Positions 27,767 to 35,547 of a stretch of 64,000 bases of DNA are shown here, in pieces (the first letter of the stretch is position 1; each line of letters starts with the position of its first letter). The stretch covers positions 37,861 through 101,860 of the forward strand of contig CAYMXO010000003.1 in the NCBI GenBank assembly GCA_964394445.1, given 5' to 3'. The translations under genes were made by a program, and so were the position numbers. Below the pieces are notes generated by a model. It worked only from the letters and a program-made list of their open reading frames with translations. It searched no databases and was not told where the DNA came from. Source of the DNA: Thiopseudomonas sp964394445. Its GTDB lineage: Bacteria; Pseudomonadota; Gammaproteobacteria; Pseudomonadales; Pseudomonadaceae.

Positions 27767-29192
27767 GTTGCACCTCCAGTTTTTCCTGTTGCGTGCCGAC
27801 GGGCTTGCCGGCACGCAGGGTCAGCCAGCAGTTGATGGCCAGCAGCACCATACCCGAGGCAAACAGACTACCGCCGATCAGACGTACTACATAACCGAAG
27901 TGGCTGGCCTCCAGAGCTTCAACGAAAGAGTAGCTCAGGGTGCCGTCATCGTTGATCGCACGCCACATCAGGCCCTGGGTAATGCCGTTGACCCACATCG
28001 AGGCGATATAGAGTACGGTACCGGCGGTGGCCAGCCAGAAGTGCAGGCTGATCAGGGCGGTGCTGTACATGGCTTCGCGTTGCCACAGACGTGGAATCAG
28101 GTAGTACAGGCTGCCGATGGTGATCATGGCCACCCAGCCCAGGGCGCCGGCATGCACGTGGCCGATGGTCCAGTCGGTGTAGTGGGACAGCGAGTTGACC
28201 GTCTTGATGGCCATCATCGGGCCTTCAAAGGTGGACATGCCGTAGAACGCCAGTGACACCACCAGGAAGCGCAGGATCGGATCGCTACGCAGTTTGTGCC
28301 AGGCACCGGACAGGGTCATCATGCCGTTGATCATGCCGCCCCAGCTGGGTACCAGCAGGATCACCGACATCACCATACCCAGGCTTTGCGCCCAGTCGGG
28401 CAGGGCAGTGTAGTGTAGGTGGTGCGGGCCGGCCCAGATATAAATCGAGATGATGGCCCAGAAGTGTACGATCGACAGCCGGTAGGAATAGATGGGGCGT
28501 CCGGCCTGCTTGGGCACAAAGTAATACATCATGCCCAGAAAACCCACCGAGAGGATGAAGCCGACCACGCTATGGCCATACCACCACTGGATCATGGCAT
28601 CGGTGGCACCCGAATAAACTGAATAGGACTTCATTGCGGTAACCGGTACCGCCGCGCTGTTGATGATGAACACCATGGCGGTAACGATGATGAAGGCACC
28701 GTAAAACCAGTTGCCGACGTAGATGTGCGATACCTTGCGGCGGGAAATCGGAGCGAAGAACAGCCAGGTGTAGACCAGCCAGAGGAAGGTCAGAACGATC
28801 GACAGCGACCATTCCATTTCTGCATATTCCTTGCTGGTGGTGTGCCCGGTGGCGTAGCTGGCGATGATTGCCACCAGCATGGCCTGCCAGCCCCAGAACA
28901 GTACCGAAGCCATGAAGTCCGAGGGCAGACGTGCCTGACAGGTACGCTGCACGACGTAAAAAGACGTCGCAAACAGGGCGCTGCCGCCAAAGGCAAAAAT
29001 CACCAGGCTGGTGTGGATGGGGCGCAGGCGGCCGAAGCTGGACCAGGGCAGGTCGAAGTTGAGTGCCGGCCAGACCAGCTGGGCAGCGATGAACACACCC
29101 ATGCTCATGCCAATGACGCCCCAGACAATGGTGGCCAGGGTGAACTGGCGCACGACCTGCATGTTGTAAGCAGATTCCTGTACTATCTTCAT
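27759..29192 (-). CDS. ccoN: Orphan CcoN, catalytic subunit of cbb3 cytochrome oxidase
   Basis: A 477-residue haem-copper oxidase subunit I of the cbb3 type, the oxygen-reducing subunit used at low oxygen. Twelve membrane helices are expected. Ligand motifs are present: RPIHTSLVIF (haem b), WWYGHSVVGF and GPHHLHYT (CuB and active-site His), and GHVHAGALG (high-spin haem region). The core is almost identical to remembered P. aeruginosa CcoN. No ccoO, ccoP or ccoG lies nearby, so this is an orphan subunit that would have to assemble with CcoO/CcoP encoded elsewhere, as reported for CcoN3/CcoN4 of P. aeruginosa. An Anr/FNR-like box lies 59 bases upstream of the ATG. Confidence 0.93.
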   Translation of the reverse strand: MKIVQESAYNMQVVRQFTLATIVWGVIGMSMGVFIAAQLVWPALNFDLPWSSFGRLRPIHTSLVIFAFGGSALFATSFYVVQRTCQARLPSDFMASVLFWGWQAMLVAIIASYATGHTTSKEYAEMEWSLSIVLTFLWLVYTWLFFAPISRRKVSHIYVGNWFYGAFIIVTAMVFIINSAAVPVTAMKSYSVYSGATDAMIQWWYGHSVVGFILSVGFLGMMYYFVPKQAGRPIYSYRLSIVHFWAIISIYIWAGPHHLHYTALPDWAQSLGMVMSVILLVPSWGGMINGMMTLSGAWHKLRSDPILRFLVVSLAFYGMSTFEGPMMAIKTVNSLSHYTDWTIGHVHAGALGWVAMITIGSLYYLIPRLWQREAMYSTALISLHFWLATAGTVLYIASMWVNGITQGLMWRAINDDGTLSYSFVEALEASHFGYVVRLIGGSLFASGMVLLAINCWLTLRAGKPVGTQQEKLEVQHA

Positions 29193-29250
29193 GATGTCTG
29201 CGCGCCGCAGCCAAGAAAATCCTGTTGGACTCGGTGCGCGCCCTCCTGCA

Positions 29251-29264
29251 ATGACTTAAGTCAA
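29251..29264. promoter_or_regulatory. Anr/FNR-like box upstream of ccoN
   Basis: The sequence ATGACTTAAGTCAA is a dyad that matches the FNR/Anr consensus TTGAT-N4-ATCAA at 8 of 10 defined positions. It is centred about 65 bases before the ccoN ATG, suitable for activation with a short leader. Orphan and second-operon cbb3 genes are Anr-controlled in Pseudomonas, which supports the call. The site is symmetrical enough to serve either strand. Confidence 0.55.
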
Positions 29265-29290
29265 GGTTATGGGTCGTTGAGTCTGCTTGC

Positions 29291-29331
29291 CAATGAATAA
29301 TTTTGTAGTGCCACTGCAAAATTATTCATTG
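29291..29331. repeat. Perfect 15-bp inverted repeat in the ccoN-cstA divergent region
   Basis: CAATGAATAATTTTG at 29291-29305 and its exact reverse complement at 29317-29331 flank an 11-base centre, itself nearly palindromic (AGTG-C-CACT). The whole 41-bp element could form a very stable cruciform or RNA hairpin. It is AT-rich, unlike the surrounding DNA, and there is no T-run. It lies between two divergent promoters, where a terminator would be unexpected. Confidence 0.85.
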
Positions 29332-29452
29332 CAGGCGGTTTTGTGCTTTTTGAGCCATAAGCCGGGCATTGCGGCAGGCAGGGTTGTGCGGGTCGGCCAG
29401 TGTATGGGCTTGTATCTGTCAAGGCTGTCTTGGGCAGAGCCGAAAACATGTC

Positions 29453-29480
29453 TTTACTTGGCTTGTTATCAATGTATATT
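29453..29480 (+). promoter_or_regulatory. Candidate sigma70 promoter of cstA
   Basis: TTTACT (29453-29458) and TATATT (29475-29480) are spaced by 16 bases in an AT-rich patch 60 bases before the cstA ATG. The predicted +1 falls within the dyad at 29481-29496. The match is moderate. Confidence 0.4.
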
Positions 29481-29496
29481 GAGTGCAGATGCACTC
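29481..29496. promoter_or_regulatory. Dyad operator candidate at the cstA transcription start
   Basis: GAGTGC-AGAT-GCACTC is a perfect 6-bp inverted repeat directly after the candidate -10 element, covering the likely +1. A regulator bound here would block transcription. No known consensus is recognised. Confidence 0.42.
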
Positions 29497-29539
29497 CAAA
29501 AGTCTGCACAATAAAAACTAAAAAAGAGGGGATAGCACC

Positions 29540-31213
29540 ATGAATGCGATTTTCTTGGCTCTTTTTGGCCTAACCGTCATGTTCCTGGGGTTCTTTTTTT
29601 ATTCGCGCTTTATCGCTGATAAAATTTACCAACTTGATCCTGACTTCGAAACGCCGGCACACACCATGCAAGATGGTGTGGATTACGTGCCCACCAACAA
29701 ATTTGTCCTCTGGGGACATCACTTCACCTCTGTAGCAGGTGCGGCCCCGATTGTCGGGCCAGCCATTGCCGTGATTTGGGGCTGGTTGCCGGCGCTGCTT
29801 TGGGTGGCCTTTGGCACGGTGTTTTTTGCCGGTGTGCATGACATGGGCGCAGTCTGGGCCAGTGTGCGCAACAAGGCCAAGTCCATGGGTGCATTGTCTG
29901 GTGATGTGGTTGGCAAGCGTGCCCGCTCCCTGTTTATGATCGTGATTTTCCTGGTGTTGTTGATGGTCAACGCGGTGTTTGGTGTGGTGATCGCCAACCT
30001 GCTGATTAACAACCCGGGCTCGGTTGTTCCGGTATGGGGTGCGATTGTTGTGGCTATGGTGATTGGCCAGGCCATTTACCGCTTCAAATGGAGCTTGCCG
30101 CTGGTGTCCCTGGTGGGTGTTGTGGTGCTCTACATGCTGATCTGGACTGGACCGCAGGTGCCGATTGCATTGCCGGAGACCACTTTCGGCCTGTCTGCCA
30201 GTGCTACCTGGATCCTGCTGTTGTTTGCCTATGCCGCGGTAGCGTCCCTGCTGCCGGTGTGGGTGCTGCTGCAGCCCCGTGACTACATCAATGGACTGCA
30301 ACTGTTTGTTGGGCTGGGTCTGCTGTACATTGCGGTATTTGTGGCCGGCCCGACCGTGGTTGCACCGATGATCAACCCGGATGTACCGGCTGGCACGCCT
30401 TCGCTGTTCCCGCTGCTGTTCGTGACCATCGCCTGTGGTGCGATTTCTGGTTTCCACGGTATTGTGGCCTCCGGAACCACATCCAAACAGCTGAACCGTG
30501 AGCCGGATGCCCGCCTGGTTGGTTATGGCGGTGCGCTAGGCGAGGGTACCCTGGCTTTGGCTGCGATCATTGCCGCCAGTGCAGGCTTTGCCACCTATGG
30601 TGAATGGAAAGAGGTTTACTCCAGTTTTGGTGGCGGTGGCCTGAAGGCCTTTGTTGACGGTGGCGGTGCCATCCTGCATGCCGGTACCGGCATCAGTCCC
30701 GAGGTTTCGGCAACCATGCTGACAGTGATGGCTGCGCTGTTTGCAGGAACCACCATGGATACCGGTCTGCGCCTGCAGCGCTATATCTTCCAGGAGTGGG
30801 GCGAAATCTATAACCTGGGCTGGATGAAAAAGGCCGCGCCTGCCACTTTCCTGTCAGTGGGGACCTGTCTGGCGCTGGCTTTTGGTGCCGGTGGTGCGTC
30901 CGGTAGCGGTGGGTTGCTGATCTGGCCGCTGTTCGGCACCACCAACCAGTTGATGGCCGGTTTGACCCTGCTGGTGATCGCCGTCATGCTGGTGCGCCGT
31001 AAAACCAATGCGATTTTTGTCATTGCGCCGATGGCGTTTATCCTGGTAATCGGCTTGTTGGCACTGGCCATCCAGATATATACCTTCTTTAGTCAGTCCA
31101 AGTGGTTCCTGTGCGGACTGGCGATTGTGGTGCTGGTAGCCGGTGTGCTGGTGACGCTGGAATGCGCGGCCGTGTTGCGCAAAGAAAAACAGGCGGCCGC
31201 AGCGACCGGCTAG
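29540..31213 (+). CDS. cstA: CstA-family membrane transporter (carbon starvation protein)
   Basis: A 557-residue protein with about 14-16 membrane helices belonging to the CstA family. E. coli members (CstA, BtsT/YjiY) carry peptides or pyruvate. Signature stretches are YVPTNKFVLWGHHFTSVAGAAPIVGPA near residue 50, GVHDMGAVWAS, ISGFHGIVASGTTSKQL and FAGTTMDTGLRLQRYI. It is shorter than E. coli CstA (about 700 residues), lacking part of the C-terminal region, and belongs to the shorter subgroup. RBS GAGGGG lies 8 bases before the ATG. Substrate unknown. It heads a probable operon with the gap-interrupted small gene at 31302 and the ArsA-like ATPase. Confidence 0.92.
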   Translation: MNAIFLALFGLTVMFLGFFFYSRFIADKIYQLDPDFETPAHTMQDGVDYVPTNKFVLWGHHFTSVAGAAPIVGPAIAVIWGWLPALLWVAFGTVFFAGVHDMGAVWASVRNKAKSMGALSGDVVGKRARSLFMIVIFLVLLMVNAVFGVVIANLLINNPGSVVPVWGAIVVAMVIGQAIYRFKWSLPLVSLVGVVVLYMLIWTGPQVPIALPETTFGLSASATWILLLFAYAAVASLLPVWVLLQPRDYINGLQLFVGLGLLYIAVFVAGPTVVAPMINPDVPAGTPSLFPLLFVTIACGAISGFHGIVASGTTSKQLNREPDARLVGYGGALGEGTLALAAIIAASAGFATYGEWKEVYSSFGGGGLKAFVDGGGAILHAGTGISPEVSATMLTVMAALFAGTTMDTGLRLQRYIFQEWGEIYNLGWMKKAAPATFLSVGTCLALAFGAGGASGSGGLLIWPLFGTTNQLMAGLTLLVIAVMLVRRKTNAIFVIAPMAFILVIGLLALAIQIYTFFSQSKWFLCGLAIVVLVAGVLVTLECAAVLRKEKQAAAATG

Positions 31214-31237
31214 TGCGTTGTCAGCCTGGTTGAATAG

Positions 31238-31267
31238 CGCCATGCGTCCGTAGCCGGGCGCATGGCG
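31238..31267. other. Stem-loop between cstA and the small gene
   Basis: CGCCATGCG (31238-31246) and CGCATGGCG (31259-31267) are a perfect 9-bp inverted repeat with a 12-base loop. There is no following T-run, so it is more likely an mRNA-stabilising or attenuating structure that sets different levels for cstA and the downstream genes than a full terminator. Confidence 0.55.
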
Positions 31268-31301
31268 TTGCCACATGTGCCTGTGTCTCCGGAGGCGTAC
31301 A

Positions 31302-31453
31302 ATGAGCAAACTGGGCAATATCAAGGACTGGGTCCTTCGCGCCAACGCGGCGCTGAACACCTACTATAACGCGCCTTACCGGGCCGCCATTGCCCGGGCC
31401 AGGCGTGATGAAGATGACCTGTTCATGCTGCTGGTGTTTTCCGAGATGATGGG
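31302..31453 (+). CDS. Small protein resembling the cory-CC-star family, cut by the scaffold gap (partial)
   Basis: The first 50 residues of a small soluble protein, read from an ATG with GGAGG eight bases upstream until the N run at 31454. The visible core is YYNAPYRAAIARARRDEDDLF then MLLVFSEMMG. I recall this pattern (YxxPYRxAxARxxRxEDDLFMLLVFSE) from a family of about 80-100 residues named cory-CC-star, which ends in a Cys-Cys pair and is often encoded beside ArsA-type ATPases. That memory could not be checked. The expected C terminus is not seen after the gap, so it must lie within the missing bases. Function unknown. An ArsA-like ATPase follows and cstA precedes. Confidence 0.7.
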
Positions 31454-31553
31454 NNNNNNNNNNNNNNNNNNNNNNNNNNNNNNNNNNNNNNNNNNNNNNN
31501 NNNNNNNNNNNNNNNNNNNNNNNNNNNNNNNNNNNNNNNNNNNNNNNNNNNNN
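31454..31553. other. Scaffold gap of 100 N
   Basis: Exactly 100 undetermined bases, the standard placeholder for a gap of unknown size. It removes the 3' half of the small gene. The 115 bases after it, up to the ATPase start, contain no clear end of that gene in any frame, so the reading frame across the gap cannot be inferred. Confidence 0.99.
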
Positions 31554-31668
31554 ATATCAAAACTGGCCAGCCAGCAGGTCATTAACATGCAAGGTCGTCG
31601 GTGTGGTTGCGTAGTGATATAGCTGCGCTTGGTACGTGACTTCTCAATACTTTTGCTCCGGGGTGGCT

Positions 31669-32673
31669 ATGTTGAAGATAGAACAGCTGGTACAAGAAAG
31701 GCGCGTGCTGTTTTGTGGTGGCAAGGGTGGTGTGGGCAAGACCACGCTGTCTTGTGCCATTGCAGTCAAGGCAGCGGCTGCAGGGCGGCGCACGCTGCTG
31801 GTATCTACTGATCCGGCCCACAGCCTGTCAGACGCCTTTGCCCGCCCTGTGGGCAACCGTGAGTTGTGCCTGGCAGAGAACCTGTTTGCCCTGGAGCTGG
31901 ATCCGGATGCCGAAGTGGATGCCTATCTTGAACGGGTATTGTCACACATGCGGCGTTATGTAAACCCGGATCAGGTCAGCGAGCTGCGGCGGCAGCTGCA
32001 GCTATCCAGACAGTCACCCGGAGCGCAAGAGGCAGCCATCCTTGAGCGGTTGGCGCGCCTGCTCGATGACGGACTGGAGCAGTACGACCTGATTGTCTTC
32101 GATACAGCGCCTACTGGTCATACCCTGCGCTTGTTGACTTTGCCGGAGGTCATGTCTGTCTGGACCGAGGGGCTGCTTAAGCATAACAGGAAGGCCGAGC
32201 ACCTGGGCTCGGTGCTGGAGCACTTGAGCCCCGGACGCAGCATCGACAGCCTGACGCAAGACCCGGCCAAGCATGCAGTGGAAGGGCTGGATGATCGCCA
32301 GCAAAAATTGCTGAGTACCCTGCTGGAACGCCAGCGTCTGTTTCATCGCATGCGACATTTGTTGACAGACGCAGGAAAGACCGGTTTTTTGTTTGTGCTG
32401 ACACCCGAACGCCTGCCAGTCATGGAGACCGAGCGGGCTGTCCGCGCCCTTGAAGAAGGCAAGATCGGTGTTGCCGGGTTGCTGGTCAACCGGGTGATGC
32501 CCGGGCAGGTCATGGATAACGAGTTCTGGCGCAGCCGCTTGCAGCAGCAGCAACAGTATCTTGCCGACATTGGGCAGCGCTTTGCCGGTTTGCCGCGACA
32601 GCATGTGGAGCTGCAGCAGCAAGATATTCAGGGTCTGGAGGCATTGCAAGCACTGGCCCGGCAGCTGGTCTGA
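31669..32673 (+). CDS. ArsA/Get3-family ATPase
   Basis: A 334-residue SIMIBI-class ATPase. The deviant Walker A is GGKGGVGKTT (residues about 17-26), switch I is STDPAHSLSDAF, and switch II is DTAPTGHTLRLL, all diagnostic of the ArsA/Get3 group. It is a single unit (half of the duplicated ArsA) and shows neither the ArsA arsenite-binding cysteines nor a CxxC zinc motif as in Get3. Arsenite export is unlikely, because no arsB/arsR lies nearby. More plausible is a chaperone or membrane-protein-targeting role for its neighbours. It follows the gap-interrupted small gene and cstA on the same strand and is convergent with yicC (21 bases between stops). Start ATG 31669 has GGGG upstream. Confidence 0.9.
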   Translation: MLKIEQLVQERRVLFCGGKGGVGKTTLSCAIAVKAAAAGRRTLLVSTDPAHSLSDAFARPVGNRELCLAENLFALELDPDAEVDAYLERVLSHMRRYVNPDQVSELRRQLQLSRQSPGAQEAAILERLARLLDDGLEQYDLIVFDTAPTGHTLRLLTLPEVMSVWTEGLLKHNRKAEHLGSVLEHLSPGRSIDSLTQDPAKHAVEGLDDRQQKLLSTLLERQRLFHRMRHLLTDAGKTGFLFVLTPERLPVMETERAVRALEEGKIGVAGLLVNRVMPGQVMDNEFWRSRLQQQQQYLADIGQRFAGLPRQHVELQQQDIQGLEALQALARQLV

Positions 32674-32694
32674 GAGCTCCGCCGGAGCGGGGCT

Positions 32695-33558
32695 TTACTC
32701 TATGTTTTGGATCTGTTCGCGCATTTGCTCAATCAGTACCTTGATATTGACTGCAGCCTGGGTGGTGCGTACGTCAATTGCTTTGGAGCCAAGGGTGTTG
32801 GCCTCGCGGTTTAGCTCTTGCATCAGGAAGTCCAGCCGGCGGCCGACCGGCTGCTTGCTATTGAGTACACGGCGTACCTCGTTAAGGTGGGTCTGCAGAC
32901 GATCGAGTTCTTCGGCAACATCACTGCGTTGGGCCAGCATGACCAGCTCTTGCTCAAGCCGCTGTGGATCGATTTCCAGGGCAATCTCCTGGCAGCGGTC
33001 GAGGATTTTCTGGCGCTGGGCGTCAAGCATGCCGGGAATGGCATCGGCCAGTGTGCGGGTTTCCTGTTCGATGCTGTCGAGCCGTTCGCTGATCAGGCGG
33101 GCCAGCTCAGCGCCTTCACGGGCGCGGCTGTCTTTTAGCTGCGCCAGTGTCCGGTTGAACAGCTGCAGGGCGTCTGTCTGCAATTGTTCGCCATTGGCTT
33201 CCGGTGGGCTGAGTACACCAGGTTGCAGCATAATTTGTATTGGGTCCAGTGGTGCGGGCTGACTTATCAGGGCGGCAATCTGTTCGGCGGCAGTGACTAC
33301 TTCGCGGGCACGCTCCAGGTTGAGACTGCCGCGGGTATCTGCGTGTGCTTCGGCTAGCTGCAGGCTGCACTCGATCTTGCCGCGGGACAGTTCCCGGCGC
33401 AGCATGTCGCGTAGCTGCCCTTCCAGTGCACGCAGGTTTTCCGGCAGCCGCAGGTGTGGCTCCAGATAGCGGTGGTTGACCGAGCGGATTTCCCAGGTCA
33501 GGGTTCCGTACGGGCCGTTGTGTTCCATGCGGGCAAAAGCGGTCATGCTGTGGGTCAT
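32695..33558 (-). CDS. yicC: YicC family endoribonuclease
   Basis: A 287-residue YicC/YloC protein. The family was shown to be a stress-related endoribonuclease acting on RNA with structured targets. Typical segments are MTHSMTAFARME at the start, WEIRSVNHRYLEPHLRLPE and, in the C-terminal DUF1732 part, GRRLDFLMQELNREANTLGSK. I start at ATG 33558 because it begins the conserved MTHSMTAF; an upstream in-frame ATG adds six residues. It is divergent from rph with about 110 bases between starts. In P. aeruginosa it lies next to gmk. Confidence 0.94.
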   Translation of the reverse strand: MTHSMTAFARMEHNGPYGTLTWEIRSVNHRYLEPHLRLPENLRALEGQLRDMLRRELSRGKIECSLQLAEAHADTRGSLNLERAREVVTAAEQIAALISQPAPLDPIQIMLQPGVLSPPEANGEQLQTDALQLFNRTLAQLKDSRAREGAELARLISERLDSIEQETRTLADAIPGMLDAQRQKILDRCQEIALEIDPQRLEQELVMLAQRSDVAEELDRLQTHLNEVRRVLNSKQPVGRRLDFLMQELNREANTLGSKAIDVRTTQAAVNIKVLIEQMREQIQNIE

Positions 33559-33667
33559 GTGGGCTCCAGTCATCATGTTTTGGCAGGCGGCACAGTGTAG
33601 CGAAAATGCCCGGCTGGCGTTAATCCTTTATACTGTGGCAAATTTTTATACTACAGGGGAGCACGCC

Positions 33668-34396
33668 ATGACCCGTCCCAGCGGACGTATGCCCGATCAA
33701 CTGCGCGAAGTGAAAATCACCCGCGGCTACACTTGCCACGCGGAAGGCTCGGTATTGGTTGAATTTGGTCAGACCAAAGTAGTTTGTACGGTCAGTGTGG
33801 AAAGCGGCGTGCCGCGTTTTTTGCGTGGGCAGAACCAGGGCTGGCTGACTGCCGAATACGGCATGCTGCCCCGTGCGACGGGTCAGCGTACCCGCCGCGA
33901 GGCAACCAGTGGCAAGCAGGGCGGCCGCACTCTGGAGATCCAGCGACTGATTGGCCGCTCACTGCGTGCGGCAGTAGACCTGTCCGCACTCGGCGACTAT
34001 ACCCTGCTGGTGGATTGCGATGTGATCCAGGCCGATGGTGGTACCCGTACCGCAGCAATTACCGGTGCCATGGTGGCGGTGGAGGATGCTCTGGCGGTGA
34101 TGCTGCAGCGTGGCTGGTTGCCGGCGGGCAAGCCGTTGCCGATCAAGCAGCGCATCGCTGCCGTTTCGGTCGGCATGTACCAGGACGAGGCCGTGCTGGA
34201 CCTTGACTATCCGGAAGACTCGACAGCCGGTACCGACCTTAATGTAGTGATGACCGATGCTGGCGGCTTTATCGAGGTGCAGGGTACGGCCGAAGGAGTG
34301 CCTTTTGATGCGCAGCAGTTCAACAGCATGCTGGCGCTGGCGGAAAAAGGCATCACTGAACTGTTTGCATTGCAGCGCCAGGCGCTGGAGCAATAG
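33668..34396 (+). CDS. rph: Ribonuclease PH
   Basis: A 242-residue phosphate-dependent 3' exoribonuclease that trims tRNA precursors. The start MTRPSGRMPDQLREVKITRG with AGGGG upstream is standard. Core motifs are GQTKVVCTVS, RTRREATSGKQGGRTLEIQRLIGRSLRA (phosphate-binding Arg region) and DCDVIQADGGTRTAAITGA. Full length. Some E. coli K-12 strains carry a frameshift in rph; this copy is intact. Confidence 0.97.
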   Translation: MTRPSGRMPDQLREVKITRGYTCHAEGSVLVEFGQTKVVCTVSVESGVPRFLRGQNQGWLTAEYGMLPRATGQRTRREATSGKQGGRTLEIQRLIGRSLRAAVDLSALGDYTLLVDCDVIQADGGTRTAAITGAMVAVEDALAVMLQRGWLPAGKPLPIKQRIAAVSVGMYQDEAVLDLDYPEDSTAGTDLNVVMTDAGGFIEVQGTAEGVPFDAQQFNSMLALAEKGITELFALQRQALEQ

Positions 34397-34543
34397 CCGC
34401 CCGGCATTTTCGCTGCTGTGTTGCAGGCAGGAGCGAGAATGCCCCCGTGATGCAGGATTAGTCGTCAAAGCGCTTGTTGTACGCGTAAATCAGTCGCCTG
34501 TTCTGGCCCGTTTGAACAATTGGGCCTATGCGGGCTTCACACG

Positions 34544-35323
34544 CTAGAAACTCAGCGTCCAGTCGTAATCAATCTGTAGTGGCGCATGTTCTGAGAAGCG
34601 TGGCTGACGGAACAGTCTGGCATTGCGTACAGTGCGCTTCAGCCCGGGAGTCAGCAGCTGGTAATCAAAGCGCCAGCCCAGGTTAAGCATTTCAGCCTGC
34701 TCGCTATCGGGCCACCAGCTGAACTGCTCGCCTTCGCGGCAGACTTCACGCAGGGCGTCAATATAGCCCATGTTGTGTATCAGCTCGTCCAGCCATGCGC
34801 GTTCGGCAGGTAAAAAGCCCGGCACTTGCTGGCAGTCACGCCAGTGTTTGACGTCAAACTTCTGATGGGCAATGAAGGCTGAGGTGCAATATATGTAGTC
34901 GCGGCGCTTGCGGCGCTGTTTGTCCAGGTAACGGCCAAGATCTTCCATGAACTTGAATTTTTCATTGAGCTGCTGGTCGTTCCCGTCGCCCCGGGGAAAC
35001 AGCAGGCTGCCAATACTGATTTTGTCAAAGTCGGCCTGAATATAGCGGCCGTGACGGTCGACGGACTCGAAACCCAGTGTGGTGATGACCGCCCGTGGCT
35101 GAACCCGGGTGTAAAGTGCCACGCCACCCTGTTCCGGTTGTTCGCCGGAGCTGGCAAAAGCCTGATAGCCGGGCACTTGCAGCGCGGGATCCTCAATGTC
35201 TGCAGCATCAATGCGTGTGTCTTGCAGGCAGATGACATCGGCGTCCTGCTGCTGAAGCCAGTCCTGCAAACCGCAGGCAACCGCGTTATGTAATCCATTA
35301 ACATTGATACTGATGATGCGCAT
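34544..35323 (-). CDS. crc: Crc catabolite repression control protein
   Basis: A 259-residue exonuclease III-like protein. In Pseudomonas, Crc works with Hfq to block translation of mRNAs for secondary carbon sources. It shows the EEP-fold outline (RIISINVNGLHNA, DVICLQDTR, PEQGGVALYTR), but the catalytic residues are altered as in Crc, and it carries Crc-specific stretches KFKFMEDLGRYLDKQRRKRR and FSWWPDSEQAEMLNLGWRFDYQ. Length matches P. aeruginosa Crc. It is divergent from pyrE. CstA, PyrE and other carbon-status genes nearby may be among its targets, but no CA motif was searched for systematically. Confidence 0.94.
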   Translation of the reverse strand: MRIISINVNGLHNAVACGLQDWLQQQDADVICLQDTRIDAADIEDPALQVPGYQAFASSGEQPEQGGVALYTRVQPRAVITTLGFESVDRHGRYIQADFDKISIGSLLFPRGDGNDQQLNEKFKFMEDLGRYLDKQRRKRRDYIYCTSAFIAHQKFDVKHWRDCQQVPGFLPAERAWLDELIHNMGYIDALREVCREGEQFSWWPDSEQAEMLNLGWRFDYQLLTPGLKRTVRNARLFRQPRFSEHAPLQIDYDWTLSF

Positions 35324-35547
35324 GGTTGGCCTCTGGAGAAAAACTGCGTGTATGATACCTAAGCCTTATGGAATTGGCTAAAAGAAAGAGGGCCGGGGCT
35401 ATGTACATAATACTTGCGGGCACAGGCGGTGCGCTTCATTGCCGGACAAAGTAGAATGTGCTGCCAGTCGGCATGCCCGGCGGGCCGGGGCTGAATCCGG
35501 CATGCACGGGCAAAAATATTTTCATCCAGGTTTTGGCAAGGTCCGTT

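Noticed and set aside
29291..29331. Rho-independent terminator
   Set aside because: No T-run on either strand and no gene ends here; both flanking genes start away from it.
31376..31668. Frames reading through the N run
   Set aside because: The number of N is a placeholder, so any frame across them is meaningless.
31669..32673. Arsenic resistance ATPase ArsA
   Set aside because: Single ATPase unit without the arsenite-binding cysteines and no arsB, arsC or arsR nearby.
25468..32673. Genomic island with mobile ends
   Set aside because: No integrase, transposase, tRNA target or flanking direct repeat was found; only the gene order differs from P. aeruginosa.
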